Shown here: positions 8,572 to 18,905 of the stretch, piece after piece
How the letters are laid out: each line of letters starts with the position of its first letter
How positions within the stretch are numbered: the first letter of the stretch is position 1
NCBI GenBank assembly: GCA_902620425.1
Contig: CACNHX010000005.1
Coordinates: 1-64,000, forward strand
Origin: an uncultured Alphaproteobacteria bacterium
GTDB lineage: Bacteria > Pseudomonadota > Alphaproteobacteria > HIMB59 > GCA-002718135
Direction of reading: 5' to 3'
Length of the DNA stretch: 64,000 nt
Notes under the pieces: generated by a model
Seen by the model: the letters and a program-made list of their open reading frames with translations, nothing else
Databases searched by the model: none
Told to the model about the DNA's origin: nothing
Made by a program: the position numbers and the translations under genes

Positions 8572-8877
8572 ATGACAACATTAGTGATAATTCAGCTGAT
8601 ACTAGCAATTGCTTTAGTTATATTAGTTTTATTACAAGGCTCTGATAACGATAGCTTGGGTCTTGGTGGAGGAACTTCTACTGGAATGATGTCAGCGCGA
8701 GGCACAGCAAACCTACTTTCTAGACTTACTGCAATAACTGCTGGTTTGTTTATGATAATGAGTATTGTTCTCACAATTACTGCCTCTATTGGTTCAGATC
8801 GAAATGTTTTAGAGTCACTTCCTTCAATTAATACTGAAGAAACTTCAGAAGAGCCATCTATACCAGAAAATAATTAA
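8572..8877 (+). CDS. secG: Preprotein translocase subunit SecG
   Basis: Small accessory subunit of the SecYEG channel. The 101-residue protein has two membrane helices (about residues 3-22 and 53-73). Between them is the Gly-rich cytoplasmic loop with LGLGGGTSTGMMSARGTAN, which is typical of SecG. The acidic tail after residue 80 is variable in the family. It sits between tpiA and pyrG, as in other alphaproteobacteria. Confidence 0.93.
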   Translation: MTTLVIIQLILAIALVILVLLQGSDNDSLGLGGGTSTGMMSARGTANLLSRLTAITAGLFMIMSIVLTITASIGSDRNVLESLPSINTEETSEEPSIPENN

Positions 8878-8911
8878 TAATATCTTGCTATAACAAGTAC
8901 TATTATGTATC

Positions 8912-8923
8912 ACGGTATTCCGT
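8912..8923 (+). promoter_or_regulatory. Small hairpin directly before the pyrG start
   Basis: ACGG-TATT-CCGT forms a 4-bp GC-containing stem with a four-base loop, ending one base before the pyrG ATG. In such an AT-rich leader this could influence ribosome access. It is short enough to be chance. Confidence 0.25.
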
Positions 8924-8924
8924 A

Positions 8925-10538
8925 ATGCATTTTGTTTTTATTACGGGTGGGGTAGCATCATCTCTTGGAAAAGGTATAGCCTCGGCTTCTTTAGCAACAC
9001 TTCTCAAAAGTAGAAAATTTAAAGTTAGAATACGTAAGTTAGATCCTTATTTAAATGTGGATCCAGGAACAATGAGCCCCTATCAACATGGAGAGGTTTA
9101 CGTTACTGATGATGGAGCAGAAACAGATTTAGATCTTGGTCATTACGAAAGATTCACAAATCAGTCTGCTAAACAATCAGATAGTGTGTCTTCAGGTAAG
9201 ATTTATTCCAATGTTCTTCTAAAAGAAAGGAAAGGTGATTATCTTGGTTCAACAATTCAGGTAATTCCTCATGTTACCAATGAAATTAAATCATTTATTA
9301 ATAGTGATTTAAAAAATGAAGATATAGCTATTTATGAAATTGGAGGAACAGTTGGAGATATTGAATCTCTACCTTTTTTAGAAGCAATAAGACAAATTAG
9401 AAATGATAAAAATATTTCATCAGCATTAATTCATATGACTTATATTCCATATTTAAGTTCAGCAGGCGAGTTAAAAACGAAACCAACTCAACATTCAGTT
9501 AAAGAACTTCTTAATGCCGGTATTCAACCAGATATCATTATGTGCAGATCTGAACAACCAATAGATAATGATTCAATTTCTAAAATATCTTTATTTTGTA
9601 ATGTAAAAAAAGAGTCCGTAATTCCTGCATTGAATGCTAAATCAATTTACGAAGTTCCTTCATTATATTCTAAATATGGTTTGGATGAAGCTCTCCTTAA
9701 ACAATTGGGTTATAAACCAAAAAATCATAAACTAAATTTAAAGCCTTGGATCGATCTTCAAAAAAAAATTAAAAAAAGAAAACATAAAGTAAAAATTGCA
9801 GTAGTAGGAAAATACACAAATCTTAAAGATAGTTATAAATCACTTAATGAAGCATTGGTTCACGGAGGTATAGAAAATTCTGGCGATGTAGATATTCAAT
9901 GGATTAATTCTGAAAAAGAAAACAACACTAGTTTAATTAAAAAATTAAAAGGTTGTCATGGAATTCTAATTCCGGGTGGTTTTGGTATTCGTGGTATTAA
10001 TGGAAAAATTAGTGCTATCAAATATGCGAGAGAAAACAATATTCCTTTTTTTGGAATATGTCTTGGAATGCAGTTAGCAGTTATTGAAATAGCACAAAAT
10101 GTTCTCAAAATTAAAAATGCTCACTCTTCAGAATTTAAGAAAACTACTAAATCAGTTGTAGGATTAATGACAGAATGGGTAAATAAAAACAAGATTGAAA
10201 AAAGAGATAAAAATAGTGATAAGGGTGGAACGATGCGTCTTGGAGCATACAAAGCTATTTTGAAAAAAAATTCAAAAATCTTTTCGATATATAAAAATAG
10301 AGTAATTAGTGAGAGACACAGACATAGATACGAAGTAAATCAGAAATTTCTATCTAAATTTGAAAACAAAGGTTATTATTTCAGCGGTATGTCGCCTGAT
10401 GGATTATTACCTGAAGTTCTCGAGAGTAAAAAACATAAATGGTTTATAGGCGTTCAATTTCATCCAGAGTTAAAATCAAGACCACTAGATCCACACCCTC
10501 TTTTTGTATCATTTATAAAGGCTGCAATTAATGATTAA
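8925..10538 (+). CDS. pyrG: CTP synthase
   Basis: Aminates UTP to CTP using glutamine. The 537-residue protein has the usual two-part build. The N-terminal amidoligase domain has GGVASSLGKG near residues 8-17, and IYEIGGTVGDIES follows. The C-terminal class I amidotransferase domain has its nucleophilic Cys in GICLGMQ (about residue 380) and the His-Glu pair in GVQFHPE (about 514-520). Its end overlaps kdsA by 8 bp, so the two genes are translationally coupled. Confidence 0.98.
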   Translation: MHFVFITGGVASSLGKGIASASLATLLKSRKFKVRIRKLDPYLNVDPGTMSPYQHGEVYVTDDGAETDLDLGHYERFTNQSAKQSDSVSSGKIYSNVLLKERKGDYLGSTIQVIPHVTNEIKSFINSDLKNEDIAIYEIGGTVGDIESLPFLEAIRQIRNDKNISSALIHMTYIPYLSSAGELKTKPTQHSVKELLNAGIQPDIIMCRSEQPIDNDSISKISLFCNVKKESVIPALNAKSIYEVPSLYSKYGLDEALLKQLGYKPKNHKLNLKPWIDLQKKIKKRKHKVKIAVVGKYTNLKDSYKSLNEALVHGGIENSGDVDIQWINSEKENNTSLIKKLKGCHGILIPGGFGIRGINGKISAIKYARENNIPFFGICLGMQLAVIEIAQNVLKIKNAHSSEFKKTTKSVVGLMTEWVNKNKIEKRDKNSDKGGTMRLGAYKAILKKNSKIFSIYKNRVISERHRHRYEVNQKFLSKFENKGYYFSGMSPDGLLPEVLESKKHKWFIGVQFHPELKSRPLDPHPLFVSFIKAAIND

Positions 10539-11361
10539 TATTAATTTAAAAGATTATTCTATCTCAAATAATTCTCAATTTATTTTAATTGCTGGTCCAT
10601 GCGTAATAGAAAACGAAAGTCACTCACTGATGATTGCAGAAGAGCTATGCAAGATATGTGATGATGTTGGTATTAATTTAATTTTTAAATCTAGCTTTGA
10701 TAAGGCAAATCGATCAAGTATTAAAAGTGATAGAGGTATAAAACTCGATGACGCATTAAAAATCTTTGAAAAAATTAGAACTAATTTTAATTTACCAATT
10801 TTAACAGATGTTCATAATGAAGAGCAATGTAATCAATTAAAAAAAGATAGTATTATCGATATTATTCAAATTCCTGCGTTTCTATGCCGTCAAACAGATT
10901 TATTATTAGCTGCAGGTAATACAAATAAAATTATTAATGTAAAAAAAGGTCAATTTTTATCACCAAATGATGTAAAAAATATTTTCACAAAGATAGAAAC
11001 TACAAATAATAAAAACATAATGATCACTGAAAGAGGAACATCTTTTGGTTACAATACACTTGTTAATGATTTTAAAGGTTTAGATATCATGAAAAAATAT
11101 AAGTATCCTGTAATTTTTGATGCAACTCATTCTGTGCAACAACCAGGAGGCTTGGGTGATAAAAGTGGTGGTCAAAGAGAACATATTCCTTCTTTATGTA
11201 AAGCTGCTATTTCTATTGGTGTAGCTGGTTTATTTTTAGAAACACATAATGACCCTGATAATGCCCCTAGTGATGGACCAAACATGATTAATATAAAAGA
11301 TTTAAAAAATTTATTAATTAAACTTAAACAATTTGATGATATAGCGAAAAACCATGCCTAA
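10531..11361 (+). CDS. kdsA: 3-deoxy-D-manno-octulosonate 8-phosphate synthase
   Basis: Condenses phosphoenolpyruvate with arabinose 5-phosphate to make KDO 8-phosphate for lipopolysaccharide. The 276 residues match the family. Recognisable segments are IAGPCVIE near the N-terminus, [10 protein letters not shown] (about 52-61), [25 protein letters not shown], and the C-terminal [11 protein letters not shown]. It implies a KDO-containing outer membrane. It overlaps both pyrG and eno by 8 bp. Confidence 0.97.
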   Translation: MININLKDYSISNNSQFILIAGPCVIENESHSLMIAEELCKICDDVGINLIFKSSFDKANRSSIKSDRGIKLDDALKIFEKIRTNFNLPILTDVHNEEQCNQLKKDSIIDIIQIPAFLCRQTDLLLAAGNTNKIINVKKGQFLSPNDVKNIFTKIETTNNKNIMITERGTSFGYNTLVNDFKGLDIMKKYKYPVIFDATHSVQQPGGLGDKSGGQREHIPSLCKAAISIGVAGLFLETHNDPDNAPSDGPNMINIKDLKNLLIKLKQFDDIAKNHA

Positions 11362-12634
11362 AATAAAAAATATAAAAGCAAGACAAATCATAGATAGCAG
11401 AGGAAATCCAACTGTTGAATGCGATATAGAGTTAGAAAATTCTATCCTTGGAAGAGCTGCGGTTCCAAGTGGAGCATCTACTGGAGTGCATGAGGCTCTA
11501 GAATTGCGAGATAATGATAAATCGCAATACAAAGGTAAAGGAGTTTTGAAAGCGGTAGGAAATATCAATGATACAATTTCTAATGAACTAGTTGGAAAAT
11601 CGTTTGATGATATTTCTTCTTTTGATGATTTTTTATTAGAACTTGATGGTACAGAAAATAAATCTAACTTAGGCGCTAATGCAACACTAGCAACGAGTTT
11701 AGCTTTTGCAAAATGTTTAGCTTCTTCTGAGGGTCATGAATTATATTCTTTTCTTGGTAAAGAACATACCATGAGTCTTCCAGTTCCAATGATGAATATT
11801 ATTAATGGTGGCTCACATGCAGATAACGATGTTGATATTCAAGAATTTATGGTTGCTCCTATTGGTGCAAATAATTTTTCAGAAGCACTTCAATTTGGTT
11901 GTGAAATATTTCATTCATTAAAGTCACTTTTAAAATCTAAAGGCTTAAATACAAATGTTGGTGATGAAGGTGGATTTGCTCCTAACATAAATAGTTCTAG
12001 TGAAGTTATAGAAACGGTTTTGAAATCTGTTGAAGATGCAGGTTTTAAACCTGGAAAAGATATTTATCTTTCACTTGATGTAGCATCAACTGAATTTTAC
12101 AAAAATAATAAATATGATTTACAAGGAGAAAAAATTGTTTTGTCTTCTGATGAGATGATAAAATATTTAGAGAAATTGGTAAATGCTTATCCCATTTATT
12201 CTATTGAAGATGGAATGTCAGAGGATGATTGGGATGGTTGGTCTAATTTAACATCAACAATAGGAAAAAAAGTTCAGTTAGTTGGTGATGATTTATTTGT
12301 TACAAATAAAAAAAGATTACAAAAAGGTATTTCAGAGGGTGCGGGTAATTCTATTTTAGTTAAAGTAAATCAAATAGGTACTCTAAAAGAAACTTTGGAG
12401 TCGATTAGATTAGCAAAAGAAAATAATTTCTCTACTATTATTTCACATCGTTCTGGTGAGACTGAAGATACAACAATTGCTGATTTATCAGTTGGTGTCT
12501 CCGCAGGTCAAATTAAAACAGGATCGTTATCTAGAACAGATAGAACAGCAAAATATAATCAATTGTTAAGAATTGAAGAAGCATTGCAAGGTAAAGCAAA
12601 TTATGCTGGATCATCTATCTTAAATAATAAATAA
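11354..12634 (+). CDS. eno: Enolase
   Basis: Interconverts 2-phosphoglycerate and phosphoenolpyruvate. The 426-residue protein shows all key elements: SRGNPTVE near residue 14, PSGASTG (about 37-43), the catalytic Lys/Glu regions GDEGGFAPN and [11 protein letters not shown], and SHRSGETED (about 364-372). It ends a tightly packed run with pyrG and kdsA; the kdsA product uses the phosphoenolpyruvate that enolase makes. Confidence 0.98.
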   Translation: MPKIKNIKARQIIDSRGNPTVECDIELENSILGRAAVPSGASTGVHEALELRDNDKSQYKGKGVLKAVGNINDTISNELVGKSFDDISSFDDFLLELDGTENKSNLGANATLATSLAFAKCLASSEGHELYSFLGKEHTMSLPVPMMNIINGGSHADNDVDIQEFMVAPIGANNFSEALQFGCEIFHSLKSLLKSKGLNTNVGDEGGFAPNINSSSEVIETVLKSVEDAGFKPGKDIYLSLDVASTEFYKNNKYDLQGEKIVLSSDEMIKYLEKLVNAYPIYSIEDGMSEDDWDGWSNLTSTIGKKVQLVGDDLFVTNKKRLQKGISEGAGNSILVKVNQIGTLKETLESIRLAKENNFSTIISHRSGETEDTTIADLSVGVSAGQIKTGSLSRTDRTAKYNQLLRIEEALQGKANYAGSSILNNK

Positions 12635-12660
12635 TTGACAGTTTCGATCTTAAATATGCT
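12635..12660 (+). promoter_or_regulatory. Weak candidate ftsB promoter
   Basis: A consensus TTGACA (12635-12640) begins right after the eno stop codon. The best -10 is TATGCT (12655-12660), but the 14-bp spacing is short. A TATAAT at 12666-12671 lies too far from the -35 and too close to the ftsB start. Confidence 0.3.
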
Positions 12661-12673
12661 ATTTGTATAATAA

Positions 12674-12985
12674 ATGAATAAATCTTTAGTATTAAAAAAT
12701 AAATTTTATTTCTATTTATCCTTTTTGTTTACTTTTTTTCTATTTGTTTATCTTCTATATTTTCTTGTAAATGGCGAGAGGGGATTGCTGAAATATTTCA
12801 GTCTTAAAAATATTAATGCTCAATACAATGAACAATATATGTCCTTAAAAAAGGAAAATGAATTTTACCTAGATAGAATTAAAAGATTGCAACCAAATAC
12901 TATAGATTTGGACTATTTAGATGAGACATTTAGGAAAGTTACAGGATTTACTTCAGAAAATGAAACAGTTATAATTATAGAATAG
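12674..12985 (+). CDS. ftsB: FtsB/DivIC-type cell-division protein
   Basis: A bitopic division protein of 103 residues, expected to form a complex with FtsL and FtsQ at the septum. It has one membrane helix (about residues 12-33), a coiled-coil-prone stretch (about 45-72, ending NEFYLDRIKRLQP) and a C-terminal segment with LDYLDETFRKVTGF. This matches the FtsB pattern of a helix followed by a conserved aromatic/acidic tail. Position between eno and pdhA is the classical alphaproteobacterial site for ftsB, which supports the call despite weak sequence conservation. Confidence 0.85.
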   Translation: MNKSLVLKNKFYFYLSFLFTFFLFVYLLYFLVNGERGLLKYFSLKNINAQYNEQYMSLKKENEFYLDRIKRLQPNTIDLDYLDETFRKVTGFTSENETVIIIE

Positions 12986-12995
12986 ATTGATTTAT

Positions 12996-13022
12996 TTGAC
13001 AAAAAATCACCCTAATTATAAT
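12996..13022 (+). promoter_or_regulatory. Candidate pdhA promoter
   Basis: TTGACA (12996-13001) and TATAAT (13017-13022) are both perfect consensus hexamers but only 15 bp apart. The predicted start at about 13029 is some 7 nt before the pdhA ATG (13036). It probably drives the pdhABC-lipA-coq10 run. Confidence 0.55.
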
Positions 13023-13035
13023 TAAAGATTATCAT

Positions 13036-13998
13036 ATGAAGAAACTTCAAAAAGCAGATTATATCAAAATGTACTCTTTTATGCTCAAGATTAGAAGATT
13101 TGAGGAAAGAGCAGCTCAACTTTATGGAATGGGTAAAATAGGTGGTTTTTGTCATTTGTATATTGGCCAAGAAGCTGTTGTTGTTGGGATATTAATGACA
13201 ATTAATAAAAATGACTCAGTTGTAACAACTTACAGAGATCATGGCCATATGATTGCTAGGGGATTAGATCCAAAACGTATTATGGCAGAATTGACTGGTA
13301 GAGAAGATGGTTATTCTGCTGGTAAGGGCGGTTCGATGCATATGTTTTCAAAAGAAAATAATTTTTATGGTGGTCATGGTATTGTTGGAGCTCAAGTTCC
13401 AATTGGAACAGGTATTGCATTCACGCACAAATATAATGGAGAAAAAAATATATGCAGAACATATATTGGTGATGGAGCAATGAATAATGGGCAAGTTTTT
13501 GAAGCTTTTAACTTAGCCGCTTTATGGAAGCTTCCCGTTTTATACATTATTGAAAATAATAAATATGGAATGGGTACATCTGTAGATAGAGCAGCAGCTG
13601 GATTAGATTTATATAAAAGAGGAGAGGCATTTGGTATTCCTGGTGAGAAGGTAGATGGAATGAATGTATTTTCAGTTATTGAAGCAGCAGATAAAGCAGG
13701 TAAATATGTTAGGGAAGGAAATGGGCCTTATATTATCGAAGTACAAACATATCGATATAGAGGACATTCAATGTCAGATCCTGCAAAATATAGAACTAAA
13801 GAAGAATTAGATAATTATAAGCAAACTGATCCTATTGAAATAGTTAAAACAGAAATATTAAAGAAAAAAATTGCAACTAATGATGAAATTGAAAAAATTA
13901 ATAAAGATACTTTAGAAGAAATAAAAAATGCAGCTGAATTTGCAACTAATAGCCCTTTTCCAAAGGATAGCGAGCTTTATACTGACGTTTATTTATAA
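13036..13998 (+). CDS. pdhA: Pyruvate dehydrogenase E1 component, alpha subunit
   Basis: Thiamine-diphosphate-binding half of the alpha2beta2 E1 enzyme that decarboxylates pyruvate. At 320 residues it matches alphaproteobacterial and mitochondrial-type E1 alpha. The GDGAMNNGQVFEAFNLAALW stretch (about residues 152-171) is the ThDP/magnesium motif. RYRGHSMSDP (about 237-246) contains the phosphorylation-loop region of the mitochondrial homologue. It is followed 3 bp later by pdhB. Confidence 0.97.
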   Translation: MKKLQKADYIKMYSFMLKIRRFEERAAQLYGMGKIGGFCHLYIGQEAVVVGILMTINKNDSVVTTYRDHGHMIARGLDPKRIMAELTGREDGYSAGKGGSMHMFSKENNFYGGHGIVGAQVPIGTGIAFTHKYNGEKNICRTYIGDGAMNNGQVFEAFNLAALWKLPVLYIIENNKYGMGTSVDRAAAGLDLYKRGEAFGIPGEKVDGMNVFSVIEAADKAGKYVREGNGPYIIEVQTYRYRGHSMSDPAKYRTKEELDNYKQTDPIEIVKTEILKKKIATNDEIEKINKDTLEEIKNAAEFATNSPFPKDSELYTDVYL

Positions 13999-14001
13999 AT
14001 T

Positions 14002-15381
14002 ATGAGCACAGAAATTTTAATGCCAGCATTATCTCCAACAATGACAGAAGGTAATCTGTCTAAGTGGTTAATTAAAAAAGGGGATACTGTTAAAGCCGGT
14101 GATTTGATTGCAGAAATTGAAACTGACAAAGCAACAATGGAAGTAGAAGCGGTCGATGAAGGTGTTGTTCTTGATCTTTTATTTAAAGAAGGGGAAGCGA
14201 ATATTCCAGTAAATAAAGCTATAGCTATTATTGGTGATCCAAATGAAAAAGTTGAAGTAAAAAAAGAAGCTCCCGTAGAAAAAGTTATTGAAGAAAAGAA
14301 AATTGAAAAAAATATTGAGACAAAAATTGAGACTAAGCAAGAAGATATAATCGATACAACATCACCTAAAATTGAGGAAGATACAAATTTAAGTTCAGAA
14401 GAAATTACCATGCGTCAAGCGCTAAGAGACACAATGGCTGAAGAAATGAGAAAAGATAATAAAGTTTTCATACTAGGAGAAGAAGTTGCTGAGTATCAAG
14501 GTGCGTATAAAGTTACGCAAGGTCTTCTTCAGGAATTTGGTAAAGAAAGAGTATTAGACACTCCTATTTCCGAACATGGATTTACTGGATTAGCTGTTGG
14601 AGCAGCATTTAAGGGATTGAGACCAATCTTAGAATTCATGACTTTTAATTTTTCTATGCAAGCAATTGATCAAATTATAAATTCAGCTGCAAAAACACTT
14701 TACATGTCTGGAGGACAAATTAATTGTCCTATTGTTTTCAGAGGACCTAATGGTGCTGCTGCTCAGGTTGCTGCACAACATAGTCAGGACTTTTCTTCCT
14801 GGTATTCTCAAGTTCCAGGTTTAAAAGTTATTGCGCCTTCTACTCCTTATAACGCAAAGGGTTTGTTACGCTCTGCAATATCAGATCCAAATCCCGTAAT
14901 TTTTCTAGAAAATGAAATTCTTTATGGATTAAAAGGTCCTGTTAATAATGATGTTAACTTCTCAATACCAATTGGAAAAGCAAATATTGAAAAAGAAGGA
15001 AAAGATTTAACTATAGTAACTTATTCTATCATGTTGCAGAAATCAAAAGAAGCAGCATTAAGGCTAAAAGAGGAATATAACTTAGATGCAGAAATTATTG
15101 ATCTACAAACTTTACGACCTTTAGATACGGAAACAATTTTAAATTCAATTAAAAAAACTAATAGACTAATCACTGTTGAAGAGTCATGGCCATTTGGCAG
15201 TATTGGTTCTGAAATTGCAAATATTGTTCAAAGGGATGCATTTGATTATTTAGACTCACCAGTGATAAAAGTAAATAGTGCGGATGTTCCAATGCCATAT
15301 TCATTGAGTTTAGAAAAATTATACCTTCCTCAAGTTGATGAAATTATAAATGCTGCAAAAAAAGTAAGTTACATAAAATAA
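14002..15381 (+). CDS. pdhB: Pyruvate dehydrogenase E1 component, beta subunit with N-terminal lipoyl domain
   Basis: Partner of PdhA. The 459-residue protein is longer than a plain E1 beta because residues 1-80 form a lipoyl domain with the lipoylated Lys43 in [11 protein letters not shown] charged Lys/Glu linker (about residues 85-130) follows, then the transketolase-type E1 beta body, with [24 protein letters not shown] and [18 protein letters not shown] lipoyl-bearing E1 beta is an alphaproteobacterial trait. pdhC starts directly after the stop codon. The lipoyl domain is nearly the same as that of pdhC at protein and DNA level. Confidence 0.97.
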   Translation: MSTEILMPALSPTMTEGNLSKWLIKKGDTVKAGDLIAEIETDKATMEVEAVDEGVVLDLLFKEGEANIPVNKAIAIIGDPNEKVEVKKEAPVEKVIEEKKIEKNIETKIETKQEDIIDTTSPKIEEDTNLSSEEITMRQALRDTMAEEMRKDNKVFILGEEVAEYQGAYKVTQGLLQEFGKERVLDTPISEHGFTGLAVGAAFKGLRPILEFMTFNFSMQAIDQIINSAAKTLYMSGGQINCPIVFRGPNGAAAQVAAQHSQDFSSWYSQVPGLKVIAPSTPYNAKGLLRSAISDPNPVIFLENEILYGLKGPVNNDVNFSIPIGKANIEKEGKDLTIVTYSIMLQKSKEAALRLKEEYNLDAEIIDLQTLRPLDTETILNSIKKTNRLITVEESWPFGSIGSEIANIVQRDAFDYLDSPVIKVNSADVPMPYSLSLEKLYLPQVDEIINAAKKVSYIK

Positions 15382-16611
15382 ATGCCAATTAAAGTTTTAA
15401 TGCCTGCATTATCACCTACTATGTCAGAGGGTGTAATTAATAAGTGGTTAGTAAATATTGGGGATACTGTTTCAGCTGGAGATATATTAGCTGAAATTGA
15501 AACAGATAAAGCAACAATGGAAGTTGAGGCAGTTGATGAGGGAGAAATTACACATTTAATTGATACAACACCAGATAAACAAATTGCCGTTAATTCTGTT
15601 ATTGCTCTAATCAATGGTAGTAAAGATGAAAGATTAGAAGATTATAATGATAAAGATCAAACAGTAAGTAATGAAGAAAAAAATGAAGTTTCAGAAAAAC
15701 CTAAAGTAAATACTGAAGTAGATAAAAATCAAACAATAGAAAGAAGTAAAGATTCAAACACTAAACTAAATACAAATTTTGCATCACCGTTTGTTAAAAA
15801 ATTTTCTAAAGATAACAATATTGATCTAACTCTTATTAAAGGGTCTGGACCTGATGGTAGGATAATTAAAAAAGATATACAAAATTTTGAACTACAAATT
15901 AATGATGAAAATATTTCTGTAATTGAACCCTCTAGTATTAGAAAAATAATTGCTGAAAGAACAACACAAACGAAAAATGAGGTTCCACATTTTTATCTTG
16001 CTATTGAAACAAGAATGGATAAGTTAATAAATTTAAGAAAAAAAATTAATTTAAATAGTGATATCAAAATCTCTTTTAACGACCTTATTGTTAAAGCATG
16101 TGCAATGGCAATGGCTAAAAATCCAGAGACAAATATTTCTTGGGTCAATGGTAAAATTCACCAATATAAAAATATAGATATTGCAATTGCGGTTGCTTTA
16201 AAAGAAGGATTGATTACCCCTATTGTCAAAGAAGCTGATACAAAAGGATTAGCTGAAATCTCAACAGAAATTAAATCATTAGTAAAAAAAGCTAATCAAA
16301 ATAAATTATTACCAGAAGAATATAATGGAGGATCTATAACTATCTCAAACTTAGGCATGTTTGGAATCACAGAATTTCAAGCAATTATTAATCCACCACA
16401 ATCAAGTATTATTGCAGTTGGATCTATAATCGAAAAACCTGTTGTTAACGCTGGCAGTATTGAAATAGGACATACAATGAAATCTACGATTTCAGCAGAT
16501 CACAGATCATTAGATGGTGCCGTTGCGGCAAAATTACTCAAAGATTTTAGCGATATTTTAGAGGATCCTTTTCAAATATGGTTGAATAGCTTGGATATGG
16601 AAGTTATTTAA
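15382..16611 (+). CDS. pdhC: Dihydrolipoyl acetyltransferase, E2 of pyruvate dehydrogenase
   Basis: Core of the pyruvate dehydrogenase complex; transfers the acetyl group from lipoamide to CoA. In the 409 residues, a single lipoyl domain (residues 1-80, Lys43 in [10 protein letters not shown]) is followed by an Asp/Glu/Lys-rich linker. A peripheral-subunit-binding domain follows at about 127-165, with [13 protein letters not shown] and [10 protein letters not shown]. The catalytic acetyltransferase domain ends in [15 protein letters not shown], which holds the active-site His. The peripheral-binding domain implies an E3 partner, but no lpd gene follows as it does in many relatives. Confidence 0.97.
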   Translation: MPIKVLMPALSPTMSEGVINKWLVNIGDTVSAGDILAEIETDKATMEVEAVDEGEITHLIDTTPDKQIAVNSVIALINGSKDERLEDYNDKDQTVSNEEKNEVSEKPKVNTEVDKNQTIERSKDSNTKLNTNFASPFVKKFSKDNNIDLTLIKGSGPDGRIIKKDIQNFELQINDENISVIEPSSIRKIIAERTTQTKNEVPHFYLAIETRMDKLINLRKKINLNSDIKISFNDLIVKACAMAMAKNPETNISWVNGKIHQYKNIDIAIAVALKEGLITPIVKEADTKGLAEISTEIKSLVKKANQNKLLPEEYNGGSITISNLGMFGITEFQAIINPPQSSIIAVGSIIEKPVVNAGSIEIGHTMKSTISADHRSLDGAVAAKLLKDFSDILEDPFQIWLNSLDMEVI

Positions 16612-16616
16612 CTTAT

Positions 16617-17552
16617 ATGAGTGGACCGCGTCATCCTGAGAAAGTAAAAAACAAATCAAATCCAATACCAAAAAAACCAAGTTGGATTAGAGTAAAGGCA
16701 CCAACTTCAAAATTTTTTAAAGAAACAAATAAGCTTTTAAAAGATAAAAAAATTGTAACTGTATGTGAAGAAGCAGCATGTCCAAATATAGCGGAGTGTT
16801 GGCAAAAAAAACATGCAACGTTTATGATATTGGGAGATATTTGTACTAGAGCTTGTGCATTTTGTAATATTAAAACTGGTAAACCACATTTTATTGATCA
16901 CGGAGAAGCTATAAGAATTGCTGAGTCAGTTAAACAATTAAACTTAGAGCATGTTGTTATCACTAGTGTTGATAGAGATGATTTATTAGATGGTGGAGCA
17001 TTACACTTTATTAATGTGATTGATTCAATTAAATCTCTAAACCCAAATTGCACCATTGAAATATTAACGCCTGATTTTAAAAATAAACCTGAAGCAATAG
17101 ATATTTTATCAAAAAATTTACCTGATGTTTTTAATCACAACTTAGAAACAGTGCCAAGATTATATCCTTCAATTAGACCAGGTTCTCGGTATTTTGTAAG
17201 TTTAAATTTACTTAGTCAAATTAAAGAAAAAAATCCAAGTATATTTACAAAATCAGGTCTAATGGTTGGCTTAGGTGAAACTAAAGAAGAAGTTTATCAA
17301 GTGATGGATGATTTGAGAGCAGCCAATGTTGATTTTATTACTATAGGGCAATACTTACCGCCAACACCAAAGCATGCTAAGCTAGAAAAATTTATTACTC
17401 CTGAAGAATTTGAGGAATACAAAAAAATGGCATACGCAAAAGGATTTTTAATGGTTGCATCATCACCTCTTACGCGTTCAAGTTATCATGCTTCTGATGA
17501 TTTTAAAATCATGCAAGAAAATAGGAAAAATAAACTTTATTCAATTCAATGA
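16617..17552 (+). CDS. lipA: Lipoyl synthase
   Basis: Radical-SAM enzyme that inserts two sulphurs into octanoyl groups on lipoyl domains, such as those of PdhB and PdhC encoded just upstream. The 311-residue protein has the N-terminal auxiliary-cluster cysteines in [13 protein letters not shown] (about residues 50-62) and the radical-SAM CxxxCxxC in CTRACAFC (about 77-84). The C-terminal RSSYHA serine, which ligates the auxiliary cluster, is also present. It lies 5 bp after pdhC and overlaps coq10 by 4 bp. Confidence 0.98.
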   Translation: MSGPRHPEKVKNKSNPIPKKPSWIRVKAPTSKFFKETNKLLKDKKIVTVCEEAACPNIAECWQKKHATFMILGDICTRACAFCNIKTGKPHFIDHGEAIRIAESVKQLNLEHVVITSVDRDDLLDGGALHFINVIDSIKSLNPNCTIEILTPDFKNKPEAIDILSKNLPDVFNHNLETVPRLYPSIRPGSRYFVSLNLLSQIKEKNPSIFTKSGLMVGLGETKEEVYQVMDDLRAANVDFITIGQYLPPTPKHAKLEKFITPEEFEEYKKMAYAKGFLMVASSPLTRSSYHASDDFKIMQENRKNKLYSIQ

Positions 17553-17986
17553 AGTCATCAAATAGGGAGGAAATAGTCGATCATGATGCAAAAGGTCTTT
17601 TTGATATTGTTTTAGATATCGAGAGTTATCCATATTTTATTCCTTGGTGTTCAGCAATGAGAATACATTCAAAAAATAAAAACGAGATTTATGCTGATAT
17701 GGTCGTATGGTATAAATATTTTATGCCTCAAACTTTTGGTTCACACGTAACTTTTGACAAAAAAAAACTCTCAATTAGTACAACTTACATTAAAGGACCT
17801 TTGAAAGATTTAAAAACTAATTGGATTTTTGAATCATTAAAAAAAAACCAAACACGAATACATTTTAATGTTGAATTTGAGTTTACAAGATTTTTTCATC
17901 AAAAAATTGCTGAAGCTTTTTTTCCATTGATCGAAAATAAAATGATTGAATCATTTAAAACTCGCGCAGATGAAATATTAGATTAA
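17549..17986 (+). CDS. Coq10/RatA-family START-domain protein
   Basis: Coenzyme-Q-binding-type START domain protein of 145 residues. The family in alphaproteobacteria and mitochondria (Coq10) is thought to carry ubiquinone to the respiratory chain. Typical segments are the [22 protein letters not shown] start (about residues 17-38), [13 protein letters not shown] in the middle and the C-terminal helix with [13 protein letters not shown]. It is coupled to lipA by an ATGA overlap, the conserved position for this gene. It is convergent with pncC, sharing 9 bp, so no terminator fits between them. E. coli RatA is the other family member, and a ribosome-related role cannot be excluded. Confidence 0.9.
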   Translation: MKSSNREEIVDHDAKGLFDIVLDIESYPYFIPWCSAMRIHSKNKNEIYADMVVWYKYFMPQTFGSHVTFDKKKLSISTTYIKGPLKDLKTNWIFESLKKNQTRIHFNVEFEFTRFFHQKIAEAFFPLIENKMIESFKTRADEILD

Positions 17987-18442
17987 TTTATTAATTTTTC
18001 TAAATATAAAATCTCTCGTTTTTCTCTGTACTTCCAATCTTTTTCCTTTGTATATTTTTTTGAAAATATAGTTATTTTTATTAACTTTAATTCCAATATA
18101 CACTAGACCTACTGGCTTTAATTTTGTCCCACCATTAGGACCTGCTATACCAGTTGTTGAAATACAGATTTTAGTTTTTTCATTTTTATACAGGCCATTT
18201 ATCATGTCCTCAGCTACTTCCTTACTTACAGCCCCAAATTTAGAGAGATTAGTTTTTGAAACAGATAAATATTTAGATTTAGCTTTGTTAGAGTAAGCAA
18301 TAATTCCATATGAAAAAATTTTAGAGACACCACTATATTTTGTTATAGTGTTTGCTATTAATCCTCCAGTACACGATTCAGCAACAGAAATTGAGATATT
18401 TTTTTTTATTAAATTATCTATAATTTTTTTAATAAAAGGCAT
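17978..18442 (-). CDS. pncC: Nicotinamide-nucleotide amidase (CinA C-terminal family)
   Basis: Deamidates nicotinamide mononucleotide to nicotinate mononucleotide for NAD recycling. The 154-residue stand-alone CinA domain carries the family motifs VAESCTGGLIA (about residues 20-30), YSNKAKSKYL, GAVSKEVAEDM and TTGIAGPNGGT (about 100-110). No CinA N-terminal domain is attached. Its start overlaps the end of pgpA by 14 bp. Confidence 0.94.
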   Translation of the reverse strand: MPFIKKIIDNLIKKNISISVAESCTGGLIANTITKYSGVSKIFSYGIIAYSNKAKSKYLSVSKTNLSKFGAVSKEVAEDMINGLYKNEKTKICISTTGIAGPNGGTKLKPVGLVYIGIKVNKNNYIFKKIYKGKRLEVQRKTRDFIFRKINKLI

Positions 18443-18905
18443 TTAATATATAAAGAATAATTGTTGTATATATTCCAGCAATTAAATCATCAAGAATTAC
18501 ACCAAATGAAGATTTAAGTTTCTTATCGACAATATTTGCAGGAAATATTTTTAAAATATCAAAAAAACGAAACAAAATAAAAATTGATACTATTGTGACA
18601 TAAGGATTTATTATTATAATTTGATCATAAAATATTAAAATTAAGTATATTCCTAGAAATTCATCAATAACTATTATTTTTGAGTCATGTGATTGTGTGT
18701 GTGAAGAGAATTTATTAATTAAAAATAATGATAATAAAAAAATTACAATAAAAACAATTACAAATATTTCTAAAGAAATAATTTTGTATTCAACAATAGG
18801 AAATAAAATAACTATTGATAAAAAAGATGCAAAGGTTCCTGGTGGAATTATTTTAATATATCCAGCAAATGATAACGATACAAAAAAATTAGCTAATTTT
18901 ATCAT
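18429..18905 (-). CDS. pgpA: Phosphatidylglycerophosphatase A
   Basis: Inner-membrane enzyme that removes phosphate from phosphatidylglycerophosphate to give phosphatidylglycerol. The 158-residue protein is strongly hydrophobic with about four membrane segments. The PgpA motifs are GTFAS near residue 23, the acidic IDEFLG (about 81-86), RFFDILKIFP (about 113-122) and FGVILDDLIAGI (about 133-144). It overlaps ispDF by 17 bp and pncC by 14 bp. Confidence 0.93.
   Translation of the reverse strand: MIKLANFFVSLSFAGYIKIIPPGTFASFLSIVILFPIVEYKIISLEIFVIVFIVIFLLSLFLINKFSSHTQSHDSKIIVIDEFLGIYLILIFYDQIIIINPYVTIVSIFILFRFFDILKIFPANIVDKKLKSSFGVILDDLIAGIYTTIILYILNAFY

Noticed and set aside
12655..12671. TATAAT at 12666 as -10 of ftsB
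   Set aside because: It lies 25 bp from the TTGACA and would start transcription inside ftsB.
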